Shown: positions 1 to 8,024 of the stretch, one piece after another | Position numbering within the stretch: position 1 is the stretch's first letter | How the letters are laid out: each line of letters begins with the position of its first letter | Notes under the pieces: generated by a model | What the model was told of the DNA's origin: nothing | What the model saw: the letters and a program-made list of their open reading frames with translations, nothing else | Databases searched by the model: none | From: Stramonita haemastoma | Taxonomy: Eukaryota; Mollusca; Gastropoda; Neogastropoda; Muricidae | Reading direction: 5' to 3' | Length of the DNA: 17,500 nt | Assembly (NCBI GenBank): GCA_030674155.1 | Contig: CM060335.1 | Location: forward strand, 29,461,328-29,478,827 | Position numbers and translations under genes: made by a program

Positions 1-444
1 GGGCCCACGAGGTGGCAGGGTATTGCGATACCTCGCCCAGCCACTCTGTCATACAAACAATTAGTGCTTCAATTCCTGCCTTTCTAGATTTTCATAGAAT
101 GCTCATGAGTAATTATAGAGACAAAGTCATTGCATATTTTGAATTCATTTTGCCCTGGTATTTTTGTTGATTTTTAATGCTTTTACACAGTCAGGATACT
201 CAAACTGTGATGGTTTATGTTTTTTGTTTTATTGGTTTTCGTCCTGCAAAATGCTCTCTCTCTCTCTCAAACACTGTAAAACAGTATAATTATATTTAAT
301 CGAATGCTTTCTTAATGATGGTTTAAAAATGTCTCGAGGAAGATATATATATATATTCATGCATGTGTTTTTAACATGCATTTTTTCTTTAGCCCATATA
401 ATCAGACTTTTTTTCTTGACAATACAATTTGCATATGATATTTG
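1..444. other. AT-rich intergenic DNA
   Basis: I see no gene, RNA or recognisable repeat here. A short (CT)8 run lies near 252-268, one of only two small CT runs on this strand; all long dinucleotide tracts of this class in the window are GA. The first 40 bases can pair CGAGGT with ACCTCG across a short loop, but the window edge prevents interpretation. Confidence 0.6.
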
Positions 445-456
445 TATTCTTTATGG
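445..456. repeat. 5' target-site duplication of SINE
   Basis: TATTCTTTATGG occurs here and again, identically, at 680-691, bracketing the SINE. A perfect 12-base direct repeat at the two ends of a tRNA-headed element is the signature of target-primed retroposition. Confidence 0.85.
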
Positions 457-679
457 GGGCCGGGATAGCTCAGTGGTCAGAGTGCTGGCTTCCCCCCAGC
501 CAAGGTTAAGCAGCGTTGAGCATGGTTGCCATTTGGATGGGTGACCAATTGCACTTCTTGGCTTCAGTACAGTTCCCCCAGTTCTTCCAGCTGTAAATGG
601 GTACCTGCCCTCTTTAGGGTCAGGGACAGTAAAGCTCCCCTACGATCACACAGGTTATGGGACACCTTTACTTACCTTT
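457..679 (+). mobile_element. Composite tRNA/5S-headed SINE
   Basis: This is a short interspersed element of 223 bp, transcribed by RNA polymerase III and mobilised by a partner LINE. It begins GGGCCGGGATAGCTCAGTGG, which reads as a tRNA acceptor arm plus D-arm with an A box (TAGCTCAGTGG, about 466-476). An anticodon-like hairpin follows near 485-502. Instead of a tRNA T-arm, the next segment (505-546) resembles the internal part of 5S rRNA. The body (550-660) is unique and the 3' end is a pyrimidine-rich ACCTTTACTTACCTTT rather than poly(A). The boundaries are fixed by the 12-base target-site duplications. The combination of tRNA and 5S promoter pieces is unusual; the family name is not known to me. 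Confidence 0.8.
505..546 (+). other. 5S rRNA-like segment inside SINE
   Basis: From GTTAAGCAGCGTTG to TTGGATGGGTGACC these 42 bases line up without gaps with the internal control region of animal 5S rRNA as I remember it (about 33 of 42 positions). That region covers the box A, intermediate element and box C of a type 1 Pol III promoter. The 5' and 3' ends of 5S rRNA are absent, so this is not a 5S gene. The match count is from memory, not from an alignment. Confidence 0.65.
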
Positions 680-691
680 TATTCTTTATGG
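680..691. repeat. 3' target-site duplication of SINE
   Basis: Identical copy of the 12-base TATTCTTTATGG found at 445-456; it marks the 3' end of the SINE insertion. Confidence 0.85.
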
Positions 692-927
692 CATTTTCAT
701 TGTTTTATAATATTGCAATGAAAAGCACTCATGGTTTTTTGTGATACTGACTATCATCGTTTATGTAAATTATGATGTATGAATATTAAGACTTTGTAGC
801 TGTGTTACACACAAAACGAGATTTCTCTCTCTGAAATAACTTTTCACCTTTCTCTTCATTTTCTGACATGCTGTTTGCTCCACACCATATCTACATCACC
901 CCTACACACAGGGTGCTTTACAAGAAG

Positions 928-933
928 TTTATT
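928..933 (-). terminator. Poly(A) signal of small-peptide gene
   Basis: Read on the minus strand this is AATAAA, about 100 bases after the stop codon of the candidate peptide gene. A GT-rich stretch (CTGTGTGTAGGGG) follows about 12 bases later, as expected downstream of a cleavage site. The paralogous copy near 11290 has lost the hexamer. Confidence 0.5.
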
Positions 934-1034
934 GACTGAAATATAAAATATACATCTAACTCCCACCTATTCATAATCATAATATTGTTTATAGCCCTAC
1001 CGACCATGAAAGCCATATCAGGGCTCATTCAGTT

Positions 1035-1266
1035 TCAGTGGGTCCAGCAACTTTCAACATCAGGTTCAAAAGCAACACTTCTTAATACTTTCAAATATCT
1101 GGCACCCTCTGTCTGAAAATAAAACAACAAAACTAAATGACACAATATCTAAATTATTTCATTCCTTAAGACGAATCCACCCCCCCATTCTACAGGCATG
1201 TCTTACCACAAGGTTCAGGCACAGCAGCACTGCAACAGCAGCCAAGCAAAAAGTTCGGGTAGACAT
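1035..1266 (-). CDS. Candidate two-exon small secreted peptide gene
   Basis: Not a recognised family. Exon 1 (1207-1266) starts with ATG in the context CAACCATGT and encodes 20 residues, MSTRT followed by the hydrophobic run FCLAAVAVLLCLNLV, a classic signal-peptide shape. It ends at a GTAAGA splice donor. After a 94-base intron, a pyrimidine-rich TTTTATTTTCAG acceptor (AG at 1113-1114) opens exon 2 (1035-1112), which stays in frame for 25 residues containing RYLKVLR, FEP and VESCW before TGA. The predicted product is 45 residues; its secreted part would be under 25 residues with one cysteine. A TATA-like box, an E-box and an AATAAA flank it on the right sides. Without splicing the frame runs only 17 residues further. 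A related, broken copy lies at 11396-11564. The copies differ about as much in coding as in intron bases, so a non-coding repeat is the main alternative. Confidence 0.45.
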
Positions 1267-1338
1267 GGTTGCTGAAAGTCGACTGACGAAGATTCGAAGT
1301 TTGCAGTGGGTCGTGCAGACGAAGTAGTCTGCCTTTAC

Positions 1339-1364
1339 TGACCACACAGGCTCCAGATATACTA
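1339..1364 (-). promoter_or_regulatory. TATA-like box and initiator for small-peptide gene
   Basis: On the minus strand TAGTATATCT (1355-1364) is followed about 22 bases later by TCAGT, an initiator-like sequence centred at 1339. This would give a 5' leader of about 70 bases before the ATG at 1266. The spacing is slightly short and both motifs are weak, so this is only a candidate core promoter. Confidence 0.3.
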
Positions 1365-1411
1365 TTGCTTTAGGGCTGATCAAAACAAAGAACTTTCATC
1401 ACTGAGGGTTA

Positions 1412-1483
1412 TGCCACGTGGCAGATGAGTGTTGACCAGGTGGATGGTTCGTGCCATGTGACAGGTGTTTGTAAGTGATGTCA
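1412..1483. promoter_or_regulatory. E-box palindrome and CRE-like site
   Basis: TGCCACGTGGCA (1412-1423) is a perfect 12-base palindrome centred on the E-box CACGTG, the binding core of bHLH-zip factors. TGATGTCA (1476-1483) differs by one base from the CREB/ATF site TGACGTCA. Both lie 70-145 bases upstream of the proposed start site of the minus-strand small gene, where proximal promoter elements would be expected. Binding is inferred only from the motifs. Confidence 0.3.
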
Positions 1484-1602
1484 TGTTTTTGTTAAGTGGG
1501 AGGCTGTTGTGCTAACAACTGGCAAGGCTTAAAAGACCCCCCCCCCCCTACCCACCCCCCAATAAAAACCAAAACCCTCACAAATAGAAATTGGGTTGGC
1601 CA

Positions 1603-1686
<84 letters not shown>

Positions 1687-1730
1687 TGTGTGTGTGTGTG
1701 TGTGTGTGCCTGTGACAGAGAGAGAGAGAG
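1603..1730. repeat. (TG)n microsatellite with short (GA)n end
   Basis: About 106 bases of nearly pure TG with one TA and one TC interruption, then a 13-base GA run at 1718-1730. Cys/Val and Thr/His frames through it are artefacts of the repeat. Alternating purine-pyrimidine DNA of this length can adopt Z-form. Confidence 0.95.
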
Positions 1731-2123
1731 TATGTAAAAATAAAATGTAAAAGACAAGAAAAATAGTTACAAGCTAAGACTCTGTCAGCTATTGACATAA
1801 GCAAAGTGTTAAGACCTAGATGTTGTTATGTCTTAGACTGTCTTGTCCAGGATAAAGTGTTTAGAAAACAGCCTGCACGTTTAAAAACAACCAAACAATA
1901 TTCCTAAAAATAAAAATAAAAAAGCGATAAATAAAACCGCAATAAAAAAACACACACAAAAAACGAAACAAAACAAAAAAAAACCCAAACAACTCAGTAA
2001 CAAAAAAAAACCCAAAACAAAGCAAAGAAGCAGACAAAAACAAAGCAAAAAAATCAGTAAAAATCTACCAACAAAATAAAGGAGGTTACCCAAAAGCAAT
2101 CAATACCTGTACGCATCTGCAAG
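1731..2123. other. A-rich intergenic DNA
   Basis: The plus strand carries runs of A broken by single C or G bases (CAAAAA-type words, 1860-2095). The apparent minus-strand hydrophobic frames (Phe/Leu/Cys-rich) are by-products of this composition. No gene, splice structure or element end is recognisable. Confidence 0.6.
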
Positions 2124-2177
2124 GGCAGGCAGGCAGGCAGGCACGCAGGCAGGCAGGCAGGCAGGCAGGCACGCACG

Positions 2178-2233
<56 letters not shown>
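2124..2233. repeat. Compound (GGCA)n-(CGCA)n-(CA)n microsatellite
   Basis: Three related repeats follow one another with a clear polarity: GGCA units to 2170, then three CGCA units, then a pure CA run of about 50 bases. One GCAC variant also sits inside the GGCA block at 2141-2144. Each neighbouring motif differs by one base, suggesting stepwise conversion. Confidence 0.95.
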
Positions 2234-2234
<1 letters not shown>

Positions 2235-2358
2235 TAATTAGCTGGCTACCATAAAAAATACATGTTTGATGTTGAGTATAATTGTACGACAGAATATAGA
2301 ATAAAAGAGAACAGACTGGAAAAAAATCCAGAAAGAAGAGAAAAAATCCTAATTCATC

Positions 2359-2542
<184 letters not shown>

Positions 2543-3054
2543 CTATGGAGAGGGGGGAGGGGAGAGGTGTCTCTATTGACATATATTCACATCTAAACCA
2601 AGTAAAGTTTTGAAAAATATATCAAGATAAAAAAAGAAGATTTTGGAAATGTAAAGAAAAAAGAGAAAAAATAAATGAAAGAATATTTCGTAAGGAAAAC
2701 ATACATAAACTTCTTTATCCACCAAATCAATTACTATACAGCAATATTTTTCAAGAAGCACAGGAGCAAAATAAAAACAAGAAAAACAAACTATCAAGCA
2801 AACAAAATGACCATTAAATGTACAGAATAAACAATGAACAACAAAAATTCCAACAAAGCCAAATACACAAAAATCAGTGTATTTAGTACACTCCCATAAC
2901 AATAACATAAACAAAAGCAAAGCTATCAATAGCACAAAAATCAAAATTGGAAGAAAGAAGAAAAAAAGAGATACCCATTAAAAGAAAGGTTTAAAGAAAA
3001 AGAACAAAAGAGGAAAAACAAAAGAAAAGACAAAAATGAAAGTAATAAGAGAGA
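2543..3054. other. A-rich intergenic DNA
   Basis: Strongly A-rich on the plus strand, with many AAAGAAA and ACAAA words. No recognisable protein, RNA or element. A 123-codon minus-strand frame (2573-2944) is Phe/Cys/Val-rich as expected for reversed A-rich DNA and has no known domain. Confidence 0.55.
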
Positions 3055-3224
3055 AACACTGAAACACTGAAAAGTTTATTGTACTTCGGCCTTGGGCCAC
3101 TATACAAAACATGCTTGGAGCAGGGCAATAGTGTACATAACAGCAGAAAACCTATTTAGTCATTTTGCAATATCCAATTCTACAAGTAAACAGAACAACA
3201 CTCAATATCTTGGTTATCATCATT
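3055..3224 (-). mobile_element. LINE 3'-end fragment, GA-flanked (copy 1)
   Basis: A 170-base 3' terminus of a LINE. Read on the minus strand it ends with a GGCCCAAGGCC mini-hairpin, AATAAA (3075-3080) and two CAGTGTT-type units, then meets a short CTCTC run. Its 5' side stops at 3224 exactly where a 211-base purine tract begins. It is closely similar to 12191-12350, including the shared words CAATATCCAATTCTACAAGT and CATAC-flanked GGCC hairpin. No coding sequence remains. Severe 5' truncation is typical of LINE copies. Confidence 0.75.
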
Positions 3225-3257
3225 GAGAGAGAGGAGAGAGAGAGAGAGAGGAGAGAG

Positions 3258-3319
<62 letters not shown>

Positions 3320-3371
3320 GAGGGGGGGAGGGGAGAGAGAGGAGAGGAGGGGGAGGGGGGGGGGGGGGGGG

Positions 3372-3435
<64 letters not shown>
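3225..3435. repeat. (GA)n/(G)n homopurine tract, 211 bases
   Basis: Every base on the plus strand is a purine. GA blocks surround a G-rich centre (3316-3372) ending in a run of 18 G at 3355-3372. The tract separates two LINE 3'-end fragments. It could form triplex (H-DNA) and G-quadruplex structures, and its length may be unreliable in an assembly. Confidence 0.95.
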
Positions 3436-3436
<1 letters not shown>

Positions 3437-3758
3437 ACTGAACACTGAACACTGAAATGATTTATTGAACTTCAGCCTTTGGCCACAATACAATTCAATG
3501 GGAAGGAGAAAAAAAAGAAAATGAAATAGTCTAGAACTTCACACAGTCTCCGGCAGAACGTTGCTATGATAATACACTTTGGCATGTACCTAAACTGGTC
3601 TTTGGCCTTTGGTCACAATACAATTCATAAGGGAAAAAATGAAAAAAAATGATACATAACTTCTCGTAGTCCTGGGTAATACGTTGCCACATTAAACACC
3701 TTGGCATGTACCTAAACTGCACTCCTGAAAATGTATACATTCCAAAATCCCAAATAAT
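3434..3758 (-). mobile_element. LINE 3'-end fragment with 122-base tandem duplication
   Basis: The minus-strand 3' terminus has three perfect CAGTGTT heptamers (3434-3454), AATAAA (3461-3466) and a GGCCAAAGG hairpin, the same order as the copies at 3055 and 12191. Further inside, two units repeat with a period of about 122 bases: each begins with GCCTTTGGYCACAATACAATTC (about 3472 and 3605) and ends with the identical 19-mer TTGGCATGTACCTAAACTG (3579-3597 and 3701-3719). The right end is obscured by the neighbouring SINE. Confidence 0.65.
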
Positions 3759-3898
3759 TGGTGGATCGGTGGTCTAGGTGGTCACGCGCCTTGCCTAGAA
3801 AGCAAAAAGTCCGGGTCGGAGTGTGCGGGGTTCGTACCCCGTTTGGACCCAAAACTTTTTCCCCATCCATTGGACCCTGAGTGGTGGTCTGGGCGCTA

Positions 3899-3929
<31 letters not shown>

Positions 3930-4188
3930 CGTGTGTTACACATCACTATTTAGCGCACATAAAAGAACCCACGGCAACAAGGGGGTTGTCCCTGGCAAAA
4001 TTCTGTAGAAAGAAGCCACTCTGATAGGGAAACAAATACACTTGCAGGCAGGAAAAAGAAAAAAAAATGGGTAGGCGCTGCACATGTGGCGACGCGCTCT
4101 CCCCGGGGAGAGCAGCCCGAATTTCACGCAGAGAAATCTGCGTGACATAAAGTGGTACAAAATACAAAATACAAAAAAATACAAAAAA
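3759..4188 (+). mobile_element. tRNA(Ser-like)-headed molluscan SINE
   Basis: A SINE of about 430 bp. The head carries an A-box region (GGTGGTCTAGGTGG), an anticodon-type hairpin with loop CTAGAAA (as in serine tRNAs with AGA) and a B box GGTTCGTACCC at 3829-3839, the type 2 Pol III promoter pair. The body includes CTTTCGGATGAGACGATAAA, AAAAGAACCCACGGCAACAA and TCCCTGGCAAAATTCTGTAG, words I recall from abundant gastropod SINEs. The tail holds two perfect hairpins (4096-4145) and ends in AAATACAAAATACAAAAAA. No target-site duplication could be found, so the exact ends are approximate. A functional tRNA gene is ruled out by the extra bases between the anticodon stem and T-arm and by the long body. 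Confidence 0.85.
4096..4145 (+). other. Two perfect hairpins in SINE 3' tail
   Basis: GCTCTCCCCGGGGAGAGC (4096-4113) is an 18-base perfect palindrome. Ten bases later TCACGCAGA-GAAA-TCTGCGTGA (4124-4145) forms a 9-bp stem closed by a GNRA-type GAAA tetraloop. Two intact stems in an otherwise old insertion suggest the RNA structure matters, for example for recognition by a partner LINE reverse transcriptase. That role is inference. Confidence 0.6.
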
Positions 4189-4334
4189 GTGCTGACTTTA
4201 ACAATACAAACAGATCTTAGAGTTACAGGGTTAAACATAGCCCACAGCAAAACTGGGATCAAACTCGATATTACAGTTATACCGACAATGTCAACACAAG
4301 CATTCAACATATAAACATAAAATGCAGTGTACAT

Positions 4335-4359
4335 CAGACAGACAGAGAGACAGAGAGAC

Positions 4360-4430
<71 letters not shown>
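4335..4430. repeat. (GACA)n/(GA)n microsatellite
   Basis: Mixed CAGA and GA units ending in a pure 28-base GA run that directly touches the 3' end of the LINE fragment starting at 4431. Confidence 0.95.
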
Positions 4431-4432
<2 letters not shown>

Positions 4433-5390
4433 TCAAAGATTTTAGTGTACTTTAGCCTTTGGCCTTTGGCCACAATACATCAAAATGTTGTAAAATATGA
4501 AACAGCAATTTACAACCTTCTTAGTCATGACAGTATTAATCTGCACTTCAAAGCCTACCAAAAGAGCTCAAGGCAACGAACACCTTTTCAAATCATGAAA
4601 TCAAATAAGTAAATAACTTATCATAAACAGAAAGCATATTACTTTCTTCATCTTTAGAGGACTTTAAAGAATTGCACTTTGCCTTCTGTTTACTGCATGG
4701 AAAACAAAATTAATCTGGACAAATTGTGTCTGTAATTTGCATTTGTTGCTTTTAAAAGCGCATGTACAGGAACATTTACTGATTCTTTTAGAAATTTATC
4801 CCGTAAGTCTTTATAGAGACAGCAATCAAAAATAAAGTGGTGCTCGTTTTCAGGTTTGTCATTACAAAATGGACAGTTTCTATCCTGTGCTACCTCACTG
4901 TATCTATTCAAGTTATTTTTAAGGGGCAGCACATTCAATCTCAATTGGGTGATGGCCACACGAAAACAATACGTCTTCATATCACACACATATTTTTCCT
5001 TTTCAAAAACTGATTTGAATGTTCGATATAAATCATACCTTGAATGGTCTCTGATGGTTCCATCCCATTCCTGGATGAACAAATCAATTAGCCTTTGTTT
5101 AAATACACGTAAAAACATTTTTACATCCCCAACGCTATGCTGCATCCACACAATATTAAATCCAGTTTCACATAAAATTTCTCTTACTTTTGTAGCCCAA
5201 CAGTCCTTTCCAGATCTGTCTAATTCAAATAGCATTGCGTAAGCCTTATGCGGTAGTCTATTTCTATCCATCTGTAACAGTTTTAGCCAGTATCTCAAGC
5301 AATTACTACAAGAATGAATATATAATGGATATCGTCCCAGCTCACCATAAACCATCTTATTTGGTGCTCTTGCTGGGACTCCTAGAAAAC
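4431..5390 (-). mobile_element. 5'-truncated LINE, GA-flanked on both sides
   Basis: This holds the last 233 or so codons of a LINE ORF2 plus a 3' UTR of about 260 bases. The 3' UTR contains GGCCAAAGGCCAAAGGC near its end and abuts the GA run ending at 4430. The 5' truncation point abuts the GA tract beginning at 5391. It belongs to the same lineage as the large element at 5818-11047, judged by the shared C-terminal region (RYPL, GK-NWAT-like, Cys/His knuckle). Confidence 0.8.
4690..5390 (-). pseudogene. LINE ORF2 C-terminal region (truncated)
   Basis: The reading frame is intact from the GA junction to the stop. It reads LGVPARAPNKMVYGELGRYP at the truncation point; the codons before the first ATG (5355) belong to the protein, so that ATG is not a start. 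This is the domain downstream of the reverse transcriptase. It includes DCWATKVREIL and GFNIVW motifs, then near the end a CPFC-x8-H-x4-C knuckle (codons at 4822-4875) of the kind thought to bind nucleic acid. Endonuclease and reverse transcriptase are missing, so it cannot mobilise by itself. The absence of stops in over 230 codons suggests a fairly recent insertion compared with its neighbour. Confidence 0.8.
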
Positions 5391-5396
5391 GAGAAG

Positions 5397-5475
<79 letters not shown>
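5391..5475. repeat. (GA)n microsatellite between LINE pieces
   Basis: 85 purine bases. The left border is the 5' truncation point of one LINE fragment; the right border is the 3' tail of another minus-strand repeat. Confidence 0.95.
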
Positions 5476-5479
<4 letters not shown>

Positions 5480-5693
5480 ATTGATTTGATTTATTCTTTA
5501 TATCGAGGATAATGGGATAGGCACTCTTGTGCTTTTTTTACATCCAGTCCCGTGTGTATGCAGTTGTGTATATGTCATCTGTTCTACCAGCACATGATGG
5601 CCTACTCTTACGAAAAGTGGAACAGGATTTAACGTGTGCGCAAGATGTTCGGCGTGCGTTCGCACACACGGGGCCTCGGTTTAAAGTCTCATC
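5476..5693 (-). mobile_element. Second type of retroelement 3' end (copy a)
   Basis: The same sequence occurs at 13195-13336 and more weakly at 13337-13450. On the minus strand the shared order is GTTAGA/GTTAAA near the 5' side, then AAAAAGCAC...GTGC (a short hairpin), CCATTATCCTCGA, AATAAA and a short AATCAAATC-type tail. The tail touches the GA tract ending at 5475 and the 5' side ends near the next GA tract. No coding capacity. It may be the 3' end of a LINE or a SINE derived from one. Confidence 0.6.
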
Positions 5694-5744
5694 GAAGGAG
5701 AGAGAGAGAGAGTGAGAGGAGGAGACGGAGAGAGAGTATGAAGG

Positions 5745-5817
<73 letters not shown>
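5694..5817. repeat. (GA)n microsatellite at 3' end of large LINE
   Basis: GA-rich with a few TG, CG and TATG interruptions before 5740, then a nearly pure GA run to 5817. The large LINE ends directly against it. Confidence 0.95.
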
Positions 5818-5932
5818 CTGGAACTGAAAATTTTATACACAAAAAGGCCATTGGCCCACACATGAAGGGGGGTTGCCGAACGCCTCAGTATTTTGGTGTG
5901 TGAAAAACCAACCCAGAGGTACCAGAAACCAC

Positions 5933-5933
<1 letters not shown>

Positions 5934-5977
<44 letters not shown>
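5934..5977. repeat. (C)44 homopolymer
   Basis: 44 consecutive C on the plus strand, so poly(G) in the sense of the LINE 3' UTR. Homopolymers of C/G this long are rare; the length may be a polymerase or assembly artefact, or a real i-motif/G-quadruplex former. Confidence 0.9.
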
Positions 5978-5979
<2 letters not shown>

Positions 5980-7506
5980 AGAAACCCGAAACCCAGTAAC
6001 AACAACAAAAATTACTGTATAAAAATGTCAGTTAAATATGACCTAGACAACAATATATCTCTTATTCTGAAAGTTTTACACAAATATATAGTGAGGCTAT
6101 GCACAACCTCAGGCTGACTTGACGCCATGAGTAAATAGAGTCAAAAAGAATAAGGCTGCCTATTATGTTTTACAGGGATGTAATTCTGCCTAACATCCCC
6201 TAATACTGGACAGCAAAACACAAAATGTACTTCATCCTCAGGTGCTTGCTTACATAATGGACATAGTAACCTGGGGTCATCAACATCATGTTCCCTATAA
6301 TTATCTGAACTTATGAACATTTAAATCTGATACACCAAGTCTAAACTTTGACATAATTCTTTTCAAATGAATGTCCATATCAAGCTTTAGATAAGGTTTG
6401 ACATCATGTTTACTTATGAATTGTCTATACATTTGATATCTTTCACTGGTTTGTATGTGATCACTCCATTGCCATTGGCAGTCAATCAATCGTTTGCCTG
6501 AAAGTGTTTATAAATTCTCTACAATTTCCAACACCTTGATTGAACCAAACAAATCCAAAACCGAGTTTACATAAACAGGTAGGTATTTGTGTAGCCCAGT
6601 TATTTTTCCCTTTGACATCTAGATCATAAAGTATCTTATAATATCTAAAAGGTTGTCTGTTCTCATCTACATGCAAAATCTTAATCCAGTGTCTAACACA
6701 TCTTACAGCAGCATCAACAGAGAGAGGATATCTGTTAGTTTCACTATACACACGATCATTTGGTGTACATCTATCTAAGCCATAAACTGCTTTAAATCAA
6801 AGAGGTGCACTAATTCACAACGCAATACAGCTGCATCAAAGCCCCAACTTTCTGCACCATGTAATACAATGGGTTGTATTTGTGCATCAAATATCTTAAT
6901 GAGCAAGTCAAAAGAATTGTTATTCAATATTTGTAACTTTCTCAAAACCAATAACAAACTTTGTTTTACCTCGACTTGCCAGATCTTTACATGCAGCTGT
7001 GAAACTAAGCTTTATAGAAAAGCAAATACCTAAGTATTTATATACATTAATCACAGGCATGACTTTTCCATTGTACAACCATTTTTCATGAGAAGCTAAA
7101 TAACCACCTTTTCTGAATACAACAATATTACTCTTATTCAGATTAACCTTAAGATCAAGTGCTGATGCAGCATTGCTCAAGCTATTTAACTGCTTTCATA
7201 ATCCAACAAATGTTTCAGATAGCAGGATAACATCATCAGCAAGTAGAAGAATAAACAATTCTGTGAAATCTTGGGGGAAAGTGGCACCATGTTTACCATT
7301 ATTGATGACTTCTCTGGCTAACTCATTAATAAAAACAGAAAACAATAAAGGGCTACATACATCGCCCTGTTTAACACCAGTGGAACAGTATACTATGTCA
7401 GTCAGTTTAGTACCACATATTATTCTGCTTCTGACATTCTGGTACATGGCTCTCAAACATCACAATAATTTACCCTTCACACCATTTTTCAGGAGAATAG
7501 GCCAGA

Positions 7507-7584
7507 ACAAATTTCTATTAACAGAATCAAATGCCTTTTTAAAGTCAATAAATGCCACATAAAGCTTCCCGTTATGAGCAAACT
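7507..7584 (-). other. Reverse transcriptase motif A (source of duplication)
   Basis: Encodes FAHNGKLYVAFIDFKKAFDS and the following VNRNL, the metal-binding aspartate motif of the reverse transcriptase palm. A second copy of exactly these 78 bases, with five differences, lies 518 bases upstream in the element. Confidence 0.85.
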
Positions 7585-8024
7585 GTTTCTGTACAAATGC
7601 AAACAGAGTAAGCATATGATCTATGATGGAGTATCCTCTATTGAAGCCAGCTTTGTGTTCACCTGTAATATTATTTTTCATAACCCCTTCTTGTAATCTA
7701 GTATTAATGATAGTACTGTACAACTTACTACTTATGTAACTAAGAGTATTTCCCCTGTAGTTATTAGGGTTATCAACATCACCCTTTTTGTGTAGTGTTA
7801 AGATTATAGATTTAGTCCAGTTATCAGGAAAAAGACCAGCATCAAAGATTTTGTTGAATAATTTTAAAAGGAAAAGCACAATATTTTCTCCTCCAATTTT
7901 CTGGAATTCTCCGATGATTTGATCAGGACCAGCTGCTTTATCATTTTTTAGTTTTCTAGGTGCCAAATATATTTCCTGTTTAGATAATGGGCGATCAAAA
8001 TCCTCCTCACTGTCATCGTTGTCA

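Noticed and set aside
505..546. 5S rRNA gene fragment as an independent locus
   Set aside because: It lies within SINE borders fixed by target-site duplications and lacks both 5S ends.
1159..1383. Single uninterrupted 74-codon minus-strand frame as the real gene product
   Set aside because: Codons before the ATG at 1266 look like 5' leader, and the frame passes a strong GTAAGA donor; the spliced model explains more features.
1496..1804. Open frames of Cys/Val on plus and Thr/His on minus
   Set aside because: Pure translation of the (TG)n microsatellite; no coding signal outside the repeat.
2101..2233. CRISPR-like regular repeats
   Set aside because: Short motif microsatellite without unique spacers, in a eukaryotic setting.
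3759..3850. A functional serine tRNA gene
   Set aside because: A and B boxes and a Ser-like anticodon loop are present, but the arm spacing is wrong and the sequence continues into a SINE body and tail.
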